Source: Brassica napus
Taxonomy: Eukaryota; Streptophyta; Magnoliopsida; Brassicales; Brassicaceae
Length of the DNA stretch: 64,000 nucleotides
NCBI RefSeq assembly: GCF_020379485.1
Contig: NC_063450.1
Coordinates: 29,116,137 to 29,180,136, forward strand
Direction of reading: 5' to 3'
The position numbers and the translations under genes were made by a program. The notes below the pieces were generated by a model. It ran no database searches. It worked only from the letters and a program-made list of their open reading frames with translations, and was not told where the DNA came from. Shown here piece after piece: positions 11,435 to 23,400 of this stretch. Every line of letters starts with the position of its first letter. Position 1 is the stretch's first letter.

Positions 11435-11515
11435 ATGAGATTGGTCAAGTGTTGGTTCTGCTCTTCTACGATATATCCAGGACATGGTATTCAGTTTGTC
11501 CACAACGATGCTAAG
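11435..11515 (+). pseudogene. RLP24 / ribosomal L24e-like first exon fragment
   Basis: The ATG at 11435 opens [20 protein letters not shown] and continues [12 protein letters not shown] sequence to an AAG|GTACAT splice donor at 11515. This is the zinc-ribbon start (CxxC visible as CWFC) of the L24e family ribosome-biogenesis factor RLP24, which differs from ordinary L24e in its [12 protein letters not shown] opening. A splice acceptor (TTGTAG|GG) just upstream at 11411 would be the end of a 5' UTR intron. No downstream exons with the second CxxC or the basic tail are found before the zeaxanthin epoxidase gene, so it is an isolated exon. Confidence 0.65.
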
Positions 11516-11651
11516 GTACATCAACTTTTCCAAGAATTAGATTAGTTTGTATTTTTGGTTTAACCTTTTGGCTTTGGACACACATAGATGCTCTGTTCAT
11601 CACTTTCTTTAATTATATATATATATATATATATATGTGTGAATGTCTCGT

Positions 11652-11771
11652 TGTTTCCTGTTAGTAATTTGACTCTCTCTAGCTTTGATGTCCATCTCTT
11701 GCTTTGAATTCTGTTTCCTGTTAGTAATTTGACTCTCTCTAGCTTTGATGTCCATCTCTTGCTTTGAATTC
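11652..11771. repeat. 60-bp tandem duplication, two copies
   Basis: Units 11652-11711 and 11712-11771 are identical by eye, beginning TGTTTCCTGTTAGTAATTTG and ending GCTTTGAATTC. A degenerate relative (CTAGCTTTGATGTCTATC) appears at about 11926. It lies directly after the gene-fragment mosaic and a TA microsatellite. Confidence 0.9.
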
Positions 11772-11779
11772 TCTGTTGT

Positions 11780-12452
11780 GAGATAGAAAAAATAAGATAT
11801 ATTATTTGGCAAGAAATCATTTGCTCAAGTCTTTTGGGAATAATCCACTTCTAAGTCATGCTTTCAACACTCAGTTAAGCTCTGTACATTAGTCCCTTCG
11901 ATTATATGTATTTAATTGTCTTCCCCTAGCTTTGATGTCTATCTTTTGAGTTTGAGAAGAAGAAAATTCTTAATATTTTTTTATAAGAGACTTGCAATGG
12001 ACCACACAAATATATCCGTTTCTTAACCAATTCTCTTAAACTTATTTTTTCAACTAAAAATTATTAAAAAATGATTAAAAATTATTAAAAAATAAATGAG
12101 TGCGTGGCGTAATGATGCTCTTATTATTGTCTTGATGTAAAAGTCAGTAATAAAGATTTTTATTTTTGTCGACATGACACAATTGAGTTGATGAAGGGTT
12201 TATTATTCAGGATAAGAATTGAAAGATGTCAAAACCAAAATATTAGTGGCTTAAAATTTGCGAAAAACATCTATATGTTATCATTATTATTTTATAAAAA
12301 GATTTTATTAGATGAATATAACGTCACGTTCAAATAATAAGATATTATCATTTTTTTTCTTTTGTTTTTTAATTTTCAAAATGTTTATTAAGATGAATAT
12401 CTAATGGCGGAGAGGAAAGAGGTGCCCACATCAGAAGCGATATCTGTAGAGG
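11780..12452. other. Upstream region of the ZEP gene
   Basis: AT-rich intergenic DNA. A possible small inverted-repeat element (AGAGACTTGCAATGGACC near 11987 to GTAATGATGCTCTTATT near 12109) is too degenerate to assign. The last 50 bases become purine-rich and GC-richer (GGCGGAGAGGAAAGAGG), compatible with the start of the ZEP transcript. No clear TATA box. Confidence 0.35.
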
Positions 12453-12629
12453 ATGAAGTGTGAAGCGGTGGTGATGCCACCTGTCTCCTCCTTCTCCATC
12501 ATTTGCCTTTCTTCTCCTCCTTCAAATCATTTCCTTCCTCTCTCTCTCTCTCGTCTCCACTCGGAAGAAGCGCACCACATAGAAAACTTTTGTATCCTTC
12601 CTTATCAGGAGCTAGCTCTTCTCATCGAG

Positions 12630-15600
12630 ATGGGTTCAACTCCCTTCTGCTACTCAATCAACCCATCTCCGTCAAAGCTCGATTTCACGAAGACCCACGC
12701 GTTCAGCCCCGTCGCCAAACAGTTCTATCTCGACTTACCGTCGTTCGCCGGCAAATCGGGGATACGAAAGCGTCGAGCTTTAATCGGAGTAAAGGCGGCG
12801 GCGGCGGCTTTAGTGGCGGAGGAGGAGACGCGGGAGACGGCGGCGGAGAGTAAGAAGAAACCGAGAGTTCTGGTGGCCGGAGGCGGAATCGGAGGTCTGG
12901 TGTTCGCTCTCGCGGCGAAGAAGAAAGGGTTCGATGTGCTGGTGTTCGAGAAGGACTTGAGCGCCATAAGAGGAGAAGGACAGTACAGAGGTCCGATTCA
13001 GATACAGAGCAACGCTTTGGCTGCTCTGGAAGCTATCGATATCGGTGTTGCTGAAGAAGTCATGGAAGCTGGATGTATCACCGGTGATCGGATTAACGGC
13101 CTCGTCGACGGTGTCTCTGGCACTTGGTGAGTTTCTCTATTGAGATTGATCGTCAAAGTTGACTACTTGGTTTGTTGTCTGTCTATTAGATTGTGATATC
13201 GTTCGTTGGGGCCAGGTATGTCAAGTTTGATACTTTCACTCCCGCGGCGTCGCGTGGACTCCCTGTGACTCGGGTGATTAGCAGAATGACTCTGCAGCAG
13301 ATCTTGGCACGTGCGGTTGGTGAAGAAATTATTAGAAACGAGAGTAATGTTGTTGATTTTGAAGACTCCGGAGATAAGGTGGTGACTTGATATTGATTTG
13401 CCAAAATATTTTAAAGGAATGCAGCTGTATGAGTTTTGGTTGTTTAGGTAACGGTGGTGCTTGAGAATGGGCAACGTTATGACGGTGATCTGCTTGTGGG
13501 TGCGGATGGCATATGGTCTAAAGTATGTTTTTTTTAAGTGAATAGAGTTTAACGAATAGCTTTTGTTTGTTCCCGAGGATAAAACTTAAAAGATTCTGCC
13601 TTTTTGCTTTTTGTCTATAGGTGAGAAACAACTTGTTTGGTCGAAGTGAAGCTACTTACTCAGGCTACACTTGTTACACTGGTATTGCAGATTTTGTACC
13701 TGCTGATATCGAGTCTGTTGGGTATGTTGAAGGAAACTTAATGCATCTCTTCTCTGTTTAAGATAAATCTTTATTTCTGATATTGGAAACAACTGTTTTG
13801 TCTCTTGAAAAGCTACCGGGTTTTCTTGGGACACAAGCAATACTTTGTTTCTTCGGATGTTGGTGGTGGGAAAATGCAGTGGTATGCGTTCCATGAGGAA
13901 GCAGCTGGTGGGGTTGATGCTCCCAATGGTAAAAGTTTCTTTGGATTGTTTGTATGGTTTGCATTTAGTTATCAAATCACATAAGCTTCTCTTTTTCCTT
14001 TTTGATTTTTTTTGCCAGGTATGAAGAAAAGACTGTTTGATATATTTGAAGGTTGGTGCGACAATGTGCTGGACTTACTGAATGCCACAGAGGAGGAGGC
14101 GATTCTGAGAAGAGATATATATGATAGAAGTCCTAGTTTCACTTGGGGTAAAGGGCGTGTGACGCTGCTCGGTGATTCTATTCATGCAATGCAGCCAAAT
14201 ATGGGTCAAGGTGGATGCATGGCCATTGAGGTAATCTTTCTCTATCTATATGTACTGAATCAGTTCAACAATTGACTTGATTTTAAAAAAAAATATTGTG
14301 GATGTTGCAATGATTATTGCAGGATAGTTTTCAACTAGGATTGGAGCTTGAACAAGCATGGAAACAGAGTGTTGAAACTAATACACCTGTTGATGTTGTT
14401 TCCTCTTTGAGAAGGTTAAAACTAAATATAACTTCTTTTTAGTTTGGGAGTCTAGTAAGTACTTAAACATGCGCATGAATTGGTTTTAGATACGAGGAAT
14501 CTAGAAGACTAAGAGTTGCTATTATCCATGGAATGGCGAGAATGGCTGCAATAATGGCGTCAACTTACAAAGCATACTTAGGTGTTGGGCTTGGTCCTCT
14601 CTCTGTGAGTAATTTTTAATTAGTTTTTCAATGATAAATATGCATAAAAGCATCGTTTTTGTTGGCCTCATATCTTTCTTTTGCAGTTCTTAACCAAGTT
14701 TAGAGTACCGCATCCGGGAAGAGTAGGTGGGAGATTCTTCATTGACATTGCTATGCCTCTGATGCTTAACTGGGTCCTTGGTGGTAACAGGTTAGGATCT
14801 TTCTCCTTAGAAAGGGTTCCGTTAAGTAAAACCAACTCATTTTACATTCTTTTGCAGTGAGAAACTCGAAGGAAGGCCACCTAGTTGCAGACTCACTGAC
14901 AAAGTATGTTTCTTTCCTTTTCTCCACCGCACCTTGAACAAACCCATTTAGTGATTAATATGGAAGTGTAACTCTTTTGTTTAAAGGCTGATGACCGCCT
15001 TCGTGAGTGGTTTGAGGACGACGAGGCTCTTGAACGTACTATTAACGGAGAGTATGTTTCTTCACCTACCAGAAAACCACATTTGCTTTCTCTCTTAACC
15101 GATTGGCCTGAGTCTGTATTTCTTTGTCAGGTGGTATCTTATCCCACATGGCAACGAGTGTAGCGTTTCTGAAACATTACGTCTAACCAAAGATGAGGAT
15201 CAGCCTTGCATTGTCGGGTATGAAACAATAAAACCTCATCAATGTCCAGAAGATAAACTAAGTATAAAGTTCTTAACTTATGAAACTCTTTTGTGATTAA
15301 GCAGGAGTGAACCAGACCAAGATATTCCTGGAACGCACATTGTGATCCCTTCCCCTCAGGTATATTATATAGAAACTTCGAATCTAAATAGTTTACCTGA
15401 GTAGCTTCAGAGACTAGTAGTCAAGGAAGGAACATAAAGTTTCTGTTAAAATATTTGGTATAGGTATCGAAGATGCATGCGCGTGTGATCTACAAAGATG
15501 GAGCTTTCTTCTTGATGGATCTTCGAAGCGAACACGGGACCTATCTCACCGAGTAAGTCAAGAGAGCTTTGCTTATCCTTATCTCTGGAGTCTTGTGAAA

Positions 15601-15906
15601 TTATCTGATCCAATATTTGAATTGTTTGAAATATTGTTTTACCAGTAACGAAGGAGGAAAATACAGAGTGACACCAAACTTCCCGGCCCGGTTTAGACCG
15701 TCTGATATCATCGAGTTTGGTTCGGACAAGAAGGTGAGACACACATTACCAAATATTGGTTTAATACGGACCTTTATGGGTTTTGGTTCTGAAAACCCCG
15801 GTTTGGTTCTTATCAGGCGGCGTTTAGGGTCAAGGTGATCAGGACAACTCCCAAATTGACGAGAAGGGATGAGAAGAGTGACGGTAAATTGCTTCAGGCT
15901 GCTTGA
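12630..15906 (+). CDS. ZEP: Zeaxanthin epoxidase, plastid, 16 exons
   Basis: This FAD-dependent monooxygenase converts zeaxanthin to violaxanthin via antheraxanthin in plastids, serving the xanthophyll cycle and supplying precursors for abscisic acid. Exons: 12630-13126, 13216-13378, 13448-13522, 13621-13721, 13813-13928, 14019-14230, 14323-14414, 14490-14604, 14687-14790, 14858-14903, 14987-15051, 15131-15217, 15305-15359, 15464-15552, 15646-15733, 15817-15906; all GT/AG, 1995 nt, 664 residues, close to the roughly 667 of Arabidopsis ABA1. Visible: a Ser/Thr-rich transit peptide (about residues 1-60), the FAD dinucleotide motif VLVAGGGIGGL (about 77-87), the second FAD motif GRVTLLGDSIHAMQPNMGQG, and a C-terminal FHA domain (RVIYKDGAFFLMDLRSEHGT, then a phosphopeptide-loop region). 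The start is MGSTPFCYS, as in Arabidopsis. Another in-frame ATG lies 177 nt upstream. The gene appears intact. Confidence 0.96.
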
Positions 15907-17059
15907 TACTTAAGTAAACCGACGGTGAATTTAAGAAAAAAAAGATCAGTTTGGCAGATAATGTGTAGTAATTGTCACAAAAAAGAAAATTAATATATTA
16001 CCTGCATTGCAATGTATATAGTCTGAAACAAAGGATAATTTATACAGAACGTTTTCTCTTTATTTGCTTGTCAAACTATTAAACTTGTTTTACTTCCTCA
16101 CAATTGTTTTCCGTACTGAAAGTTTTGTGCAGAACGTTCTCTTTATTTAATGATTACTATATAACTTTTTTTTTTTGTAACACGATTACTATATAGCTAA
16201 GTTTCCATTCTTTCAAATGTACTGATTAATTTGATAATACATAATCTCTTAAAGCTTACAAGGCTACCATGAGGGTAAGGGAGATAATCAGATGGAAAAG
16301 CGGTTAGAAGTCATCAACAAATCCTCAAGAATTTGGTATGAAAATCTTGTTTGTATAATTGATGAGAGCTAAACATGACACAAATGGGAATTCGGAAGTG
16401 AACATTTTTGCCGTTCAAAAAAATATCATAAGTTGTTTTGGTGCTTGGAACATCTAATTCATGTAGATAATAAATGTAGAAGTAAGAAGGGGAAGACTGT
16501 AAAGTGTGAAACAATAATTTTTACTGACATGTTTTGATGTTTGAGGTAAGGTCCCATCTTCCATTAATATCATCTGTCCAATTCCACTGTGATACATAAA
16601 TAATATATTGACCGAACAAACCATACGGTTGACATCTCTTGGTTCCTCGTTCTCCTGCGCCACCGCCCATCTGATCGTACCTCTCTTAGTTTTAATCAAC
16701 AGCTGCAATTTCATGCACATTCTCTAAGATGGACCCCTTCATTGGTATTATTATTCATGTGGTTTATGCATGAGTTCTTACTCTTTTATGACTTTTGCAG
16801 TTTACAATTATTTGCGTTGTTCTTTTTTGGGTTTCTCTCGTGAAGTAATCAGACCGATGGGGAAGGCAAGATGGGCGGTGCGATTCAGACCCACGTGATT
16901 GGAAGAACAACATTAATTGGCGGAAAACTATCTATGTTTTCTCTCCCCCTTACCCCTCAACGTCATTTTTCTATATGGGGCATTTCTGGACACATGGCAT
17001 ACTAAGAATTTTCAGTTTCGAATGGTTTTGTTATGGCATTTGGGTTTTTAAAATATGTT
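15907..17059. other. ZEP 3' region and intergenic DNA
   Basis: The first 200 bases probably hold the ZEP 3' UTR (AT-rich with TTTGTA-type sequences). The remainder, including a GC-richer stretch at 16620-16900, has no recognisable gene; a minus-strand open frame at 16454-16720 matches nothing I know. Confidence 0.35.
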
Positions 17060-17165
17060 TTGTTCAGGCCCATTGAAGTGTAGGGTTTACGTCATTTTCT
17101 GAACTTGGATTTTTACGGCTCAGCTGCCGACTGATTCAGATGACGTCGCCGATCAACTCTCCGTA
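17060..17165 (+). promoter_or_regulatory. Orphan housekeeping-type promoter motif pair
   Basis: AGGCCCA (17066-17072, site II type) is followed 9 bases later by AGGGTTT (17082-17088, telo-box). This pair is typical of promoters of plant translation and mitochondrial genes. A short ATG-led frame at about 17140 (MTSPINSP) stops at once. It may be a relic or fragment of a promoter and first exon. Confidence 0.3.
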
Positions 17166-18071
17166 ACCTCCTCCACCCTCATTAATATGTACTTTAAACC
17201 GAGATTTAACGTGATGTACTTTACTCTCAAGCTTTCAATCAAGCTTATGAAATATAAAAGACGACGGTAAATAGGGTTTTATCACTAAAAAAGTATCACC
17301 AATTTTAGCTAGAACCTCCTACAAATTTTTTAAAAATTCCAATTTACTTCTCATTTTTCCAACTCCATTTTAAACGGTTTAATAATTGATTTAAGTATCT
17401 AAAAAAACAATGAAGAATATTTCTACTCTGACATAGAAAAAATATTGCAAGTTACGTTATTTTTAATTTAATAAAAAAAATAGATAGTAAGAATCAAAAT
17501 AATATAATGGCACGATAGAAAATATGTATATATCAAACACATCAAAAACCAAGTTTTAGACAACATAACACCAAGTAGTGTTCTTTTTTTTCTTTTTCAC
17601 CAGTGTTCTTTAGATGTAGCAATTCAGAAATAATAAAAATAGAAGATAAAAAAATGGAATATGCACATAAATGTAGAAAATGGACAATTGTGTCAGAACA
17701 TAAATGTAGAAAATAGACAATTGTGTATTTATTGATCTAATAAATTCAAAGTATAAAAAGAAAATTTGAGAATAAATTTGACCAAGTAAAAACAAACCAT
17801 TTAAAATTATAAATATTATCAAAGGATATATTTTCAAAGTGAAAATACAATTAGAAATCAGAAGTCAAAATCTAAACTTACAATATACACAAGGTAAACA
17901 AACTAAAATCAAATATGATAAGTTACAAAAAAAAATAAAAACCAACATTATGCAAAACAATATATATATGATTGCAATATTTCAGAACATTGTTATAGAT
18001 ATTATTTTTGTTTTTAGATTTTGAAAAATTTAAAATATATATGAATTTAAAAATTTTAAAAATAATTTAAA

Positions 18072-18201
18072 CGGGTTATCGGAACTCAAACCGTATCCGA
18101 ACCAAAATTTATACCAAACGGTTCTGAAATCTTTAACTCCGAAGACCCGAAATCTGAATAGACCTATAGCAAACCCGAATGGGTAGCCGAACGTCCATCC
18201 C
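18072..18201 (-). mobile_element. Partial hAT-like repeat end
   Basis: The minus strand begins TAGGGATGGACGTTCGGCTA and continues with CGGGTTTGC, CGGGTC, TTCGGATACGG units. This is the same terminus and subterminal pattern as the complete hAT element at 45493-46205 in this window. I could not find the partner end, so only this segment is annotated. Confidence 0.45.
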
Positions 18202-18601
18202 TAATTTCAACTATTAACACTAATAAAGGAAACACAGTTTTACACTAATGGCACCTACTACCAATATCAAATATATCAAATAGCTTACATTTTGAAATCC
18301 TATAATCTGCAAATCAAAATAAAAATATTCGTTGCATAAATATAAAACAAAAAAACACATACATTTACATGTTTCTTTTTCCAACATCGACTCTACTTTA
18401 TGTTTTAAGTTCAACTATATTTACTTTGGTGCAACTATCAATTATTTATTCTATTTTTATTGTATTAATCTATAAAAACAATTTATGCTATTTTTCTTTG
18501 ACCTAAACAACTACAAAACAAGGTGATACACTATTGTTACTAACCACTATCAAATGGATCAGAAAAAAAATAATTTTAAATTCATTAGAGAATAAAATAT
18601 A

Positions 18602-18634
18602 CAAACCCGGCGCGTAGCGCCGGAATACCACTAG
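18602..18634 (+). mobile_element. Helitron 3' terminus, plus strand
   Basis: A strong hairpin CCGGCGC-GTA-GCGCCGG is followed by AATACCA and CTAG before a T. This is a well-preserved Helitron 3' end. The element body lies to the left (AT-rich, non-coding), but its 5' TC end is not clear, so the full length is unknown. Confidence 0.65.
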
Positions 18635-18650
18635 TATATCATATTTTGAT

Positions 18651-19438
18651 TAGAAAAATATATTTACTGATCGATCAAGTCTACACGGCAGTTTTTTTTG
18701 TTTGAGAAATAGTCTACACGGTAGTTAGTACGTATAGTTAGGTTTGTTGGTTTATGTTCTCATAAAATGTTGAAGAAGAAAACAATTTAAACGGAAAACT
18801 TTGTAGTATTGATTAGCAAAATGGGTGATGTATAGCGTATACAATATATAAAACAGAAGCAGTAGTTTTACTGTATTAGTTAGCTAGGATATTAATGATT
18901 GCTTAACATAATAATTGAAGTTGTAACCAACGACCTTGCGTTTCTCTGATACATACGTAGCACATACTATATAGGCTGTCCGATTCAACTCATCTAGCTG
19001 AGTAAGTATCTGTGTTTGTCCGGTGACATGAACAATTATTGTAGAAAAATATGTTTACTGATCGATCAAGTCTACACGGCAGGTTTTTTTGTTTGAGAAA
19101 TAGTCTACACGGTAGTTAGTACGTATAGTTAGGTTTGTTGGTTTATGTTCTCATAAAATGTTGAAGAAGAAAACAATTTAAACGGAAAACTTTTTAGTAT
19201 TGATTAGCAAAATGGGTGATGTATATTTTTCAAAAAAAAAAAAAAAAGGGTGATGTATAGCGTATACAATATATAAAACAGAAGCAGTAGTATTACTGTA
19301 TTAGTTAGCTAGGATATTAATGATTGCTTAACATAATAATTGAAGTTGTAACCAACGACCTTGCCTTTCTCTGATACATACGTCGCACATACTATATAGG
19401 CTGTCCGATTCAACTCATCTAGCTGAGTAAGTATCTGG
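18651..19438. repeat. Direct duplication of a ~365-bp segment
   Basis: Copy 1 (18651-19012) and copy 2 (19042-19438) are nearly identical, both starting TAGAAAAATATRTTTACTGA and ending TGAGTAAGTATCTG. Copy 2 carries an extra ~35 bases around a run of 15 A (19208-19245). The 30-bp spacer between copies (GTTTGTCCGGTGACATGAAC and following) reappears inverted at 19498-19531. No coding sequence is recognised in either copy. Confidence 0.85.
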
Positions 19439-19531
19439 ATTATTAGCGTTTGGTCGCGTACATAGCTTTATAATTTTGGCTTAACTCGTTTGGTTTCTAC
19501 AATAATTGTTCATGTCACCTGACAAACACAG

Positions 19532-20807
19532 AATCTAACAACTTTGTTGATCCGACTTTACAATCTGCTAGTCGATTTTTTTGTTTTGTTTAACGAGTTA
19601 TTAATTCTAGGAGTTTAAAGCACTTGGTGATTAACAAATAGTTTAGTGTTTGTCTAAACATGTCTATTTTTTAATTTGTTTTAGAACTAATCATTTCATA
19701 GTTTCACGTAACTCGATATTATATGTAACAGGGTTAAGCTAAAGACAAGATAATGCGTTCGGACGACGCCCGTCCTTGCCGTCGTTTGTGGTTTGTTTGG
19801 AAAAGTCCATACACGTGCATGCATGCTGATTTTCCAGTACGCAGTTACAGCATCATTAACCCTAAATCCCATTTGAAGTTTTTATTCTTTTTATTTTTTT
19901 ATTTTTGTCTGATTATAGAAAAAAAAATTAAAAACTAACCAATCACGTACCGTCACATGTCAGTGGAGTCCGTGAACAGTACAATAACTCCACCAAACTC
20001 GCTTCTTGCTGAAAAAGAAGAAGAGGTGGGTTTTAACAAAATTGTGAAAAAAAAAAAAACAAAAAAACAAAATTGTGGACCCACTTTTTAAGAACCCGCT
20101 TAAGATGCTCTTAGTGGATAAAATATTAGAATCGTCCCTCACCTTATTTTATAGTGATATATATTACTTTTGTTATTAAACTTTAAAACAAATGAAAGAG
20201 CAACATCTGGAAAGACGGTACCTGAGAATTGGTTCCGCGTCTCTTGCCCACGAGACGCCTCTCTTGATTTTCTTACCTCTTTCCTCTTCTGTAATTACTT
20301 TTTATTATTTAATATGTTAGAGATTTGTTTAGAGACCTTCACTAAAGGTGCTCTTAATATCCAAATTTCAGATATTTTTTTTGTTAATAATTTGATATAA
20401 TCATCACAACTCGAAGTCTCGAATAGTAGTAGTTTACTATTGGATGGTGTATTTTAATGGATCTGAAAATCCGAACTAAATTTAGTGTTATTAGTTCTAT
20501 GATTTTCAAATTTGTATTAAAATCATGTGTTATTGGTTCAATGATTCATAAATTCTATATCAAATCAAATGTTATTCAACCGTTCGGACAAACTTATAAA
20601 TTTGAGTTTATAATTGATTTGAATGGATTTTCTTGCATTTTTTTTTGTTAAAAATACAAAGATTCAAATCCGAGGGAAAATCTTCGGATTTGTAAATACT
20701 AATCCGAAAAATTTAAGAATCTGTATATTTTACTTAGATTTATATATACTACATGAGTTTCTAAATCAATCAAAATATATAAACCAATAACACCTCTAAA
20801 TTAATCA
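19532..20807. other. Intergenic, nothing firmly recognised
   Basis: AT-rich DNA with short GC-richer patches (19750-19830, 19950-20100, 20205-20270). Open frames here carry no known motif. The AAGATGCTCTTAGTGG block near 20102 resembles the ends of small Brassicaceae inverted-repeat elements, but no partner was found. Confidence 0.35.
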
Positions 20808-20845
20808 CTAGATTTTAACCCGCACGTCCGTGCAGATATTTTTTG
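20808..20845 (-). mobile_element. Helitron 3' terminus, minus strand
   Basis: On the minus strand the sequence is CTGCACGGACGTGCGGG, then TTAAAAT, then CTAG before a T: a hairpin plus CTRRT end of the commonest Brassicaceae type. The AT-rich DNA to the right (20846-21030 and 22480-23386) may be its body, later split by the GC-rich island. The 5' end was not found. Confidence 0.6.
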
Positions 20846-21039
20846 CACTTTATAAATGTATTTGATATTATTACAAATGTTTTAAATATATAATTTCTAT
20901 TTTAGTATTATATATTGTGTAACTCTATAATATTATTTTTATATTTCTTATTCGGCATTATTAATATATAGTGATTTGTTTAATACATATTACTAATATA
21001 TTTTCAAGTTTTTTTTGGTAAAATGTAAAGATATTATTA

Positions 21040-22430
21040 CCAAGTTTTAAAGTTTTTGACAGAAGTACAAGGATGACAAGAAGCAGAGAAAAAAAAAGAA
21101 AATCTACACACAAACTTAACAACAAACCGAAACAGGGGCATGCACAAACCGAGATCGCTATCCAGATGCTTCGACTAAGTCAACCTACTCCTTTCCGTAA
21201 GAAGACGAGCCAAGTTCAACCGAGAGTCGGAACCCGGTAATTTTGGCATCCCCGATGAATCCGCTCTTAAAGATAATGACCCGTCTGGGAACAGCTTGCC
21301 GAAGACTTCATAGTACCTGCAGACACGAACCGAGAACCACAGAAACGGCCTAGCACGCCCACCTCAATCTGCCTGAGCATTTATTAAGCCCGGAATGAAT
21401 CATAAGATCCAGCTCCGAGTAAAAAAGGGCCGCAGCCCCGGTACTCCCTGAAATGGACCCAGCCTGCACCCAATTGTCTCGCACACCACCACTAGAGCTC
21501 AAGCGAACCTTAGTGATGCTGGGAAGTGAGCAAAGACCAATCGCGATAATGTGTCGGTGAACGACACGAGAACCACACTACGCCTGTAGTCGCCGAGAAC
21601 CGGCGAGCTGAAATTGGAGCTGCTAAACGCCTTTACTTGCCATGGCAAAGACACATTAAGAACAAGGGTATACTTCAACACGAAGACCAAAGCCTCCTGA
21701 GAACATCAAAACATGGAATCGAGAAGAAAATGTCCAATGTGTGGAAGCAAATACAAACAGCCACTGAAGCTGCATAGACAACAGCCCTTTGAACCGCTTA
21801 CATAGCCTACGCGAGACAGACTGACCTCGAGCACCAACCCGCCTGCGTACTCAAGCCCACATCCCGCCAACGTGGTAGTGAAATCCACCGAAGCACACAA
21901 CAGCAAAGGACAGAACCCAGCGTTGTACGGCCCGTCGAGATCCGAGAGACAGTCAACCAAGATCTGAGACCTTCCCACGCTGATTGACCCCTAGGACTAA
22001 GCAGAGGCCGCTAAGGTCCCGGAGGAGCCAAACCTTCCCCCTTCCTCACGAACCGAAGCCCAAAAACGAGATCAAAGAGAGAATATTGACTTCGAACCTG
22101 AACCCATAAAAGCCGACGGCAGCCATCACCCACCACTCGACCTCCTCGCCGACACCCCAGAGAAAGCAGAGAGACCCCCAGAGCCGTATTCCTCTGCAGC
22201 GGAGCGCACAACAGGACCAAACCCTAGCCAAGGACATCGTGCATATCGAAGGAGAGTGAGACAGACGAGACGGCAGCAACGAGACGAAGCTAAAGCAGAA
22301 GACGGCAAGACCTCCGGCGCCGGCACGCGCTCGCACGCACCGCCTGACGCCGGGGGAAGGTTTGATTAAGTTTTGGGTCGCGAGAGAGAAGTAGGGGAGG
22401 AGAGAGAGAGGAGAGAGAGTTCATAACAAT
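21040..22430 (-). mobile_element. GC-rich island, possibly a non-autonomous LINE derivative
   Basis: A 1.4 kb block that is much GC-richer than its surroundings. On the minus strand it begins with a CTCTCTCTCC run, like plant transcript leaders, and ends TCTTTACATTTTACC followed by eight A, like plant LINE tails. Several overlapping minus-strand frames of 60-96 codons exist, but none shows a domain or continues across plausible splice sites. I could not establish a target duplication. It may be a repeat with no protein, or a decayed gene. Confidence 0.35.
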
Positions 22431-22470
22431 CTGTTTATTTATACAATCTGAAATAATCAAATAGAGAACC

Positions 22471-23386
22471 AATTCAAAATATGTTTTTCTTTAATTTATA
22501 TATTTTGCATATAATACATTTTCAAATTTATTTATACTATAGAAAAGAAATAGACATGCTGTGTTAAAAATATACTTTTAACATCTATTATTTTAGTATT
22601 TTATGGAATTTATAAGTAAAAATACTGTTGTTTCAATAATATAGCCCTATTATTTTAGTAAATTTTATACATAGTAGCATTTATCATATTATTTTAGTAA
22701 ATTTCATTGATATATGATATTTTTGGATGTTATGATATTAAGTTTTCTTTTTTCTTTTTAGTTAAGAATTCGAAATATTAGATTGCTTTAATTTTTAAAA
22801 CATATAGTTTGGTTTTTCGTGGTGCATTTTAAAAAAAATTATTCTTTATTATCTATAGTTTTATCTTTTTAAAATTTTGAAATAATATCATTTTGAGTTT
22901 GAATATTTATTTTCAAAATATTATATTTTATCAAGAAAACTTTGGAAAACAACACAACTATTTTTGAGTTTGGAAGATTACATGAATTCTGAATTTTTTT
23001 GTTACTAAATTAATATATTTTTTTTATAAAAATATTTGAATATTTGGTAATATTTTCTAATTTTTTCTCAACAGATTTTGTTATAACTCAAAAAAGTTTA
23101 TAGTTAAAATTTGATTTTCATTAATATTTTAAATGAATTACTAAAATTTCAAAGTTTTCTAATAACATGTTTTTAAATAGTATACAAACTAAAGGTTATT
23201 ATATACTATTTTATTCTTGTATACACATTTTTAAACAATATATTGTTGAGTGTTTTCAAAATAAATAAAAAGATAATATGTAGTTATAGATATAAAAGTT
23301 TAACCTATGTTAAATTTATTTTTGTGTAAGAGATTATATGGTTTACGAATTTTAACTCATTTTAATGATGAGTGATTATTTATTTA
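22471..23386. other. AT-rich non-coding stretch
   Basis: Very AT-rich, no coding sequence or structured repeat recognised; probably transposon body or decayed repeat DNA. Confidence 0.4.
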
Positions 23387-23400
23387 AATGTAACTATTTT

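Noticed and set aside
11980..12125. Possible small inverted-repeat element between AGAGACTTGCAATGG and GATGCTCTTATT
   Set aside because: The terminal match is short and imperfect; could not define ends or duplication.
22046..22336. 96-codon minus-strand frame in the GC-rich island
   Set aside because: Overlaps other frames of equal length, no domain, composition typical of GC-rich non-coding DNA.
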